Assembly: GCF_001885615.1 (NCBI RefSeq)
Contig: NZ_LSRN01000001.1
Span: 186,001-250,000, forward strand
DNA: 64,000 nt
Source: Alkalibacterium sp. 20
Lineage (GTDB): Bacteria > Bacillota > Bacilli > Lactobacillales > Carnobacteriaceae_A
Direction: 5' to 3'
The translations under genes and the position numbers were made by a program. Of this stretch, positions 56,355 through 64,000 are shown one piece after another (position 1 is the first letter of the stretch; every line of letters starts with the position of its first letter). The notes beneath the pieces were generated by a model. It was not told where the DNA came from. It searched no databases and saw nothing but the letters and a program-made list of their open reading frames with translations.

Positions 56355-57848
56355 ATGATCACATTTTTTGGTGGGATTCTATTTTTAATTCTTGGGTACT
56401 TCTTTTACGGAAAGTATATCGAGAAAATTTTTGGGATCGAACATCGTCGAACAACGCCTGCTTTTGAACTAGCAGATGGAAATGATTTTGTTGTTATGGG
56501 AACACGTAAGAATGCACTGATTCAATTACTAAATATTGCAGGTACCGGACCTATATTTGGTCCAATTATGGGTGCTTTATACGGTCCTGTTGCGTTTGTA
56601 TGGATTATATTTGGCAACATATTCGCAGGAGCAGTCCATGACTATATGCTTGGTATGATATCACTAAGGAATGAAGGGGCTCATCTTCCAGAATTAGCCG
56701 GTCGCTATTTGGGCAAATTTATGAAGCATATTGTAAATGCTTTCGCTGCGCTTTTGCTTTTGTTAGTTGGTACGGTATTTGTAACATCTCCAGCTAACCT
56801 CTTAGCTAATCTAACCCCGGAATGGCTAGGGACAGGTGTTTTAATAGCACTTATATTTGTATATTATATCTTATCAACCTTACTACCTATTGATAAATTA
56901 ATTGGTAAAATATATCCCTATTTTGGCGCCTTATTGATTATAAGTACACTTGCTATATTTATATCACTTGTATCCAGAGGAGAACCCATCCCTAATCTTA
57001 CTCTTTCCAGTTTCCGAAATCTTCATCCTTCAGGTGTAAGCTTATTCCCGGGTATTTTCTTTACGATATCTTGTGGTGCAATGTCAGGTTTTCATGCTAC
57101 TCAAACGCCCATTATATCACGAACACTTAATAGCGAATCAGATGCTCGTTTTGTCTTTTATGGCATGATGACTACTGAAGGTATTATTGCCATGATCTGG
57201 GCTGCTGCTGCTATGAGTTTCTATGACGCTCCATCATTGAGTGGTGTTATTGCTGATGGTACCGCCTCATTAGCGGTTGAACAAATAGCTCGCCATTACT
57301 TGGGTGCCTTTGGCGGTACTCTTGCTATCCTTGGGGTTATTGTCTTACCTATTACATCAGGAGATACAGCATTCAGAAGTTTACGCATGATTATTGCAGA
57401 TTATTTGAATATCAGTCAGAAAAAAATTAATAAGCGATTACTTATTAGTATTCCGCTTTTTCTAATTTCTATTGGTTTATCATTTATGGATTTCAACATT
57501 TTATGGCGTTACTTTAACTGGGCTAACCAAGCTACTGCGGCTATAGCCTTACTCGTTTCAACACGTTACCTATTCTTAAAAGGAAAAAATTATTTAGTCA
57601 CGCTTATTCCCGCTTCATTGATGCTTTATGCCGTTATAGTCTACTTGTTGAATGAGCAGATTGGTTTCGGATTGTCTTACGTTATTTCATTAGCTTTAGG
57701 ATTAATCTTGACTATTGGTCTTCTTTCATTGTTCTGGTATTCCGGCTTGAAACAAAAAGAGACACTAGATCCAGAGCATGTTTTATTAAATGACCATTTA
57801 TCTATTAAAACCATACGAGGATTAAGAAAAAGAGCTTTCAATAACTAA
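56355..57848 (+). CDS. CstA-family carbon starvation / pyruvate-peptide transporter
   Basis: The 497-residue membrane protein has about 13-14 helices and the CstA marks NIAGTGPIFGPIMGALYGP near residues 60-80 and GAMSGFHATQTPIISRTL near 240-258. Members take up pyruvate or peptides during starvation; the substrate here is unknown. It is shorter than E. coli CstA (about 700), as is common in Firmicutes. AGGAGGAA precedes the ATG. It is one of few plus-strand genes near the origin end. Confidence 0.88.
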   Translation: MITFFGGILFLILGYFFYGKYIEKIFGIEHRRTTPAFELADGNDFVVMGTRKNALIQLLNIAGTGPIFGPIMGALYGPVAFVWIIFGNIFAGAVHDYMLGMISLRNEGAHLPELAGRYLGKFMKHIVNAFAALLLLLVGTVFVTSPANLLANLTPEWLGTGVLIALIFVYYILSTLLPIDKLIGKIYPYFGALLIISTLAIFISLVSRGEPIPNLTLSSFRNLHPSGVSLFPGIFFTISCGAMSGFHATQTPIISRTLNSESDARFVFYGMMTTEGIIAMIWAAAAMSFYDAPSLSGVIADGTASLAVEQIARHYLGAFGGTLAILGVIVLPITSGDTAFRSLRMIIADYLNISQKKINKRLLISIPLFLISIGLSFMDFNILWRYFNWANQATAAIALLVSTRYLFLKGKNYLVTLIPASLMLYAVIVYLLNEQIGFGLSYVISLALGLILTIGLLSLFWYSGLKQKETLDPEHVLLNDHLSIKTIRGLRKRAFNN

Positions 57849-57855
57849 TAACATT

Positions 57856-57910
57856 ACAAAAACCCCCGTATCATCAGTAAATTCGTACTGATGATACGGG
57901 GGGATTTTTC
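57856..57910. terminator. strong bidirectional terminator between cstA and gyrA
   Basis: A 20-bp stem (AACCCCCGTATCATCAGTA with TACTGATGATACGGGGG) has a 6-nt loop and A/T runs on both sides. Confidence 0.92.
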
Positions 57911-57929
57911 TATTTATTTTCTCTTTAGA

Positions 57930-60452
57930 TTAATCTGTTTCTTCTTCATTTTCTTGATTTTCAGTTACTACTTCGCTGTTTTCTTCACTTGCGGTTTCTT
58001 CTAATTCATTTGTCTCTTCTTCTACTGGTTCAACTTTTTCTAATGTTGATACAAAGACATCTTCTTCAAGTCTCATTAAACGTACACCCTGAGTTGCACG
58101 CCCTGTTTGAGAAATGTTTTTTGCATGGAAACGAATAATAACGCCATTCGTTGTGATCATCATGATATCTTCTTCACCATGAACGGTTTTGAGCCCAACA
58201 AGTGGTCCGTTTTTATCGGTAATATTAACGGTTTTAACCCCTTTACCTCCACGTCCTCTGATTGCATATTCAGAAGCAGCGGTACGTTTACCATAGCCTT
58301 TTTCTGTTATAACTAAGACTTCAGAGTCAGGATTTAAAATATCCATTCCAACGACCTTATCATCTTCTCTTAAGCGTACGCCTCTAACTCCTGCAGCAGC
58401 ACGTCCCATACTTCTTACATCTTCTTCATGGAAACTTACTGCGTAGCCTTGACGTGTCCCGATTACAATGTGATCTGACCCATGAGTTACAGCTACATTG
58501 ATCAATTCATCTTCTTCTTTAAGAACGATCGCTTTGAGTCCGCTGGTTCTGATGTTTTCAAATTCAGAAAAGGCTGTACGTTTCACTGTACCCATTCGGG
58601 TTGTAAAGAATAAGTGATCAGTTTCTTTAGTTTCTCCTCGAGTACTGATGATGGCTTGTATGTTTTCATCATTGTTGATACCCAAGAAGTTAATGGCAGG
58701 TATTCCTTTTGCTGTTCTTCCGTATTCTGGAATTTCATACCCTTTTGCTTTGTACACTTTACCCGTATTGGTAAAGAACAAGAGTAGATCATGAGTCGAG
58801 CAGGTAATCAGTGTCTCTACAAAGTCATCTGTGTTCGTTGTCATGCCCTTAACGCCACGACCGCCACGGTGCTGAGCTTTAAACTCAGAAATAGCCATGC
58901 GCTTCATATAGCCGTTGTGTGATAAGGTGACAGCAATTTCTTCTTCTTCGATAAGATCCTCATCTTCAATACTGAGAGATTCACCGACAAGCAATTCTGT
59001 ACGGCGGTCATCACCATGTTTATCAGAAATTTCTTCTAATTCAGTTGCGATGATTTCATGCACGCGCGCAGGGTTAGCTAAAATGTCCGCCAGATCACTG
59101 ATGAGCTGAATAAGGTCCTGATATTCACCTTCGATTTTTTCTCTTTCAAGGCCTGTTAATCGAACCATACGCATATCCAGGATAGCCTGAGACTGTCGAT
59201 CACTTAAACCAAAACGTTCCATCAAGGCATTTTTTGCCACATCACCCGTTTTTGAACCTCTGATTATGGTTATGATTTCATCGATATGATCTAAAGCAAT
59301 GCGCAAACCTTCAAGAATATGTGCGCGTGATTCTGCTTTACGTTTGTCAAATTCTGTTCTTCTTCGGATAACTATCCGTTGATGTTTTAAATATTCAACG
59401 AGGATTTCTTTGAGTCCTAAAGTTTTAGGAACACCATTCACGATAGCCAGCATATTGAAGCCGAAAGATGTTTGCAACGGTGTCAATTTATAAAGGTTAT
59501 TTAAAACAATACTGGCTGAAACATCACGTCTGACATCAATAACAACACGCATACCGTCTCTGTCTGATTCATCATTTAAATCAGTGATGCCTTCAATACG
59601 TTTGTCTCGAGCTAAATCTGCTATACGTTCAACCAGTTTTGCTTTATTGACTAAGTAAGGAATTTCATCGACGATAATGCGTTCTTTCCCGTTGGGTTGA
59701 ATTTCGATTCTTGTTTTGGCCCGAACTTTGATCGAACCTCTACCTGTTTCATAAGCTTTTCTAATGCCTGATTTACCTAAAATCATAGCTCCAGTAGGGA
59801 AATCTGGTCCAGGTAAGACTTCCATCAATTCTGCGACAGTTGCGTCTTCGTTTTCCATCACAATACGGCAGGCTTTAATGACTTCTCTCAAGTTGTGTGG
59901 TGGAATATTTGTAGCCATACCAACAGCTATACCGGATGCACCGTTAACCAGTAAATTAGGGAAACGGGCAGGTAAGACATTCGGTTCACGTTCTGATCCA
60001 TCATAGTTATCATGATAATCGGTTGTGTCCTTATTGATATCACGTAGCATTTCCAAGGCCATTTTACTCATACGAGCTTCAGTATAACGCATAGCGGCAG
60101 CGCTATCTCCATCGATAGAACCAAAGTTACCGTGTCCGTCAATCAAAGGATTACGGAAACTGAAATCTTGAGACATACGAACCATCGATTCATAAATCGC
60201 AGAGTCGCCATGGGGGTGATATTTACCCATGACATCCCCGACGATACGCGCCGATTTTTTAAAGGCTTTATCCGGTGTCATTCCCAGTTCGTTCATTCCA
60301 TACAGTATACGACGATGTACAGGTTTCAAACCATCACGTACATCAGGCAAAGCACGAGCTACAATAACACTCATTGCGTAGTCCAAAAATGATTTTTTCA
60401 TCTCACTGGATAAGTTTATTGTTTCCATGCGTGCTTCTCTTTCTTCAGTCAA
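57930..60452 (-). CDS. gyrA: DNA gyrase subunit A
   Basis: The 840-residue protein has the breakage-reunion domain with the catalytic tyrosine in [10 protein letters not shown] near residue 125, and the quinolone region [10 protein letters not shown], with serine and glutamate in the sensitive form. A C-terminal beta-pinwheel has GQRGGKG-type repeats such as [11 protein letters not shown] and [12 protein letters not shown]. The last 35 residues are very acidic. It starts at a TTG with GGAGG 9 nt upstream. It follows gyrB after 72 nt. Confidence 0.97.
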   Translation of the reverse strand: MTEEREARMETINLSSEMKKSFLDYAMSVIVARALPDVRDGLKPVHRRILYGMNELGMTPDKAFKKSARIVGDVMGKYHPHGDSAIYESMVRMSQDFSFRNPLIDGHGNFGSIDGDSAAAMRYTEARMSKMALEMLRDINKDTTDYHDNYDGSEREPNVLPARFPNLLVNGASGIAVGMATNIPPHNLREVIKACRIVMENEDATVAELMEVLPGPDFPTGAMILGKSGIRKAYETGRGSIKVRAKTRIEIQPNGKERIIVDEIPYLVNKAKLVERIADLARDKRIEGITDLNDESDRDGMRVVIDVRRDVSASIVLNNLYKLTPLQTSFGFNMLAIVNGVPKTLGLKEILVEYLKHQRIVIRRRTEFDKRKAESRAHILEGLRIALDHIDEIITIIRGSKTGDVAKNALMERFGLSDRQSQAILDMRMVRLTGLEREKIEGEYQDLIQLISDLADILANPARVHEIIATELEEISDKHGDDRRTELLVGESLSIEDEDLIEEEEIAVTLSHNGYMKRMAISEFKAQHRGGRGVKGMTTNTDDFVETLITCSTHDLLLFFTNTGKVYKAKGYEIPEYGRTAKGIPAINFLGINNDENIQAIISTRGETKETDHLFFTTRMGTVKRTAFSEFENIRTSGLKAIVLKEEDELINVAVTHGSDHIVIGTRQGYAVSFHEEDVRSMGRAAAGVRGVRLREDDKVVGMDILNPDSEVLVITEKGYGKRTAASEYAIRGRGGKGVKTVNITDKNGPLVGLKTVHGEEDIMMITTNGVIIRFHAKNISQTGRATQGVRLMRLEEDVFVSTLEKVEPVEEETNELEETASEENSEVVTENQENEEETD

Positions 60453-60524
60453 GTACTTTTTCCTCCTTAAACAAATTCACAACTATATTTACTTTTCATA
60501 TTAAAATAGCACTCTATTTTATGA

Positions 60525-63582
<3,058 letters not shown>

Positions 63583-63584
63583 TC

Positions 63585-63845
63585 CTATTGTCCATCATGG
63601 CTTGATTCAATCGTGTATGTCCCAAAATCTTCGATTTTTATGATATCTCCATGACGTAATTTCTTTCCTCGACGGTTTTCAGGTTCACCGTTGACCCATA
63701 TAGCGGTGTCCAGTAAAAAAGGTTTTGCCATGCCACCACTTGAAATGATATTGGCATGTTTTAAAAATTGTCCTAATGTGATCATCGATTCATCGATTTG
63801 AATTATTTCAGACACAGTTATCGGCTCCTTAAAAAGTAAAGACAT
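63585..63845 (-). CDS. yaaA: S4-domain protein YaaA
   Basis: The 86-residue protein has one S4 RNA-binding fold (ITLGQFLKHANIISSGGMAKPFL, then VNGEPENRRGKKLRHGDII). It is always found between dnaN and recF in Firmicutes, and a link to 50S assembly has been suggested. GGAGAG precedes the ATG. dnaN should follow beyond the right edge. Confidence 0.93.
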   Translation of the reverse strand: MSLLFKEPITVSEIIQIDESMITLGQFLKHANIISSGGMAKPFLLDTAIWVNGEPENRRGKKLRHGDIIKIEDFGTYTIESSHDGQ

Positions 63846-64000
63846 GGAAACTCTCCACGTTCACTTCATTTATCTTCATATTATACCTCAAATGACCATT
63901 TAAAACAACTTTATATGGGGAATTCGGCATTCTAATCGATTTTGTATCATTATAGATAAAAAGTGCTATTAATAGCGAAATGAGCTCAGAGTGGAAATTT

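Overview
The window looks like part of a low-GC Gram-positive chromosome, most likely a Lactobacillales member close to the Carnobacteriaceae; I infer this from gene order and protein resemblance, not from a search. The order yaaA-recF-gyrB-gyrA, then rpsF-ssb-rpsR-gdpP-rplI-dnaB, then walR-walK-walH-walI-walJ-htrA, followed by rlmH, is typical of the region beside the replication origin in this order. dnaN, dnaA and the main oriC should lie just beyond the right edge: nearly all housekeeping genes are on the minus strand, which is the leading strand if the fork enters from the right.

Layout from right to left. 57.9-63.8 kb: gyrase, recF and yaaA. 56.4-57.8 kb: a CstA-type carrier on the plus strand. 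50.7-56.1 kb: the S6/SSB/S18 operon, gdpP, rplI and dnaB, with three ParB sites (parS) in the gaps. 48.3-50.4 kb: KtrB-KtrA potassium uptake. 46.7-48.1 kb: intracellular alpha-amylase. 45.6-46.6 kb: two stress-type small proteins (DUF948, YtxH). 44.8-45.3 kb: a stand-alone glucose-type EIIA. 37.6-44.7 kb: the Wal cell-wall two-component operon and a lipoprotein-type HtrA. 37.04-37.47 kb: a gene-free stretch with at least seven TTATNCACA DnaA boxes. 35.6-37.0 kb: rlmH and the ohrR/ohr peroxide pair with a clear operator. 34.1-35.5 kb: a complete IS4-family element with a 9-bp target duplication.

The left half is more accessory. 28.6-33.1 kb: dbpA-like RNA helicase, DegV, and a ybaK/gloB/MGMT operon. 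27.3-28.5 kb: FabV enoyl reductase. 24-27 kb: a zinc alcohol dehydrogenase, a FAD oxidase and a remnant of a second gloB. 22.9-23.8 kb: a frameshifted EamA transporter. 20.5-22.8 kb: a GGDEF-EAL cyclic-di-GMP protein. 15.0-17.2 kb: a decayed cytosine permease/deaminase operon (codBA) that still carries an apparently intact PyrR attenuator. 10.4-14.7 kb: a MurNAc recycling operon (murR-murQ-murP-mupG) with three repeated operator-like sites. 1.6-7.9 kb: a close-packed five-gene minus-strand run holding an esterase, a condensation-type acyltransferase, a zinc-ribbon membrane protein, a NUDIX hydrolase and a PLD-helicase-DUF3427 protein.

The observations I rate highest are the DnaA-box cluster away from dnaA, the parS trio, the intact PyrR leader on a dead codBA operon, the palindrome inside the walR promoter, the lipoprotein form of HtrA, and the two uncharacterised gene sets at 1.6-7.9 kb. 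No rRNA, tRNA or CRISPR array was recognised.
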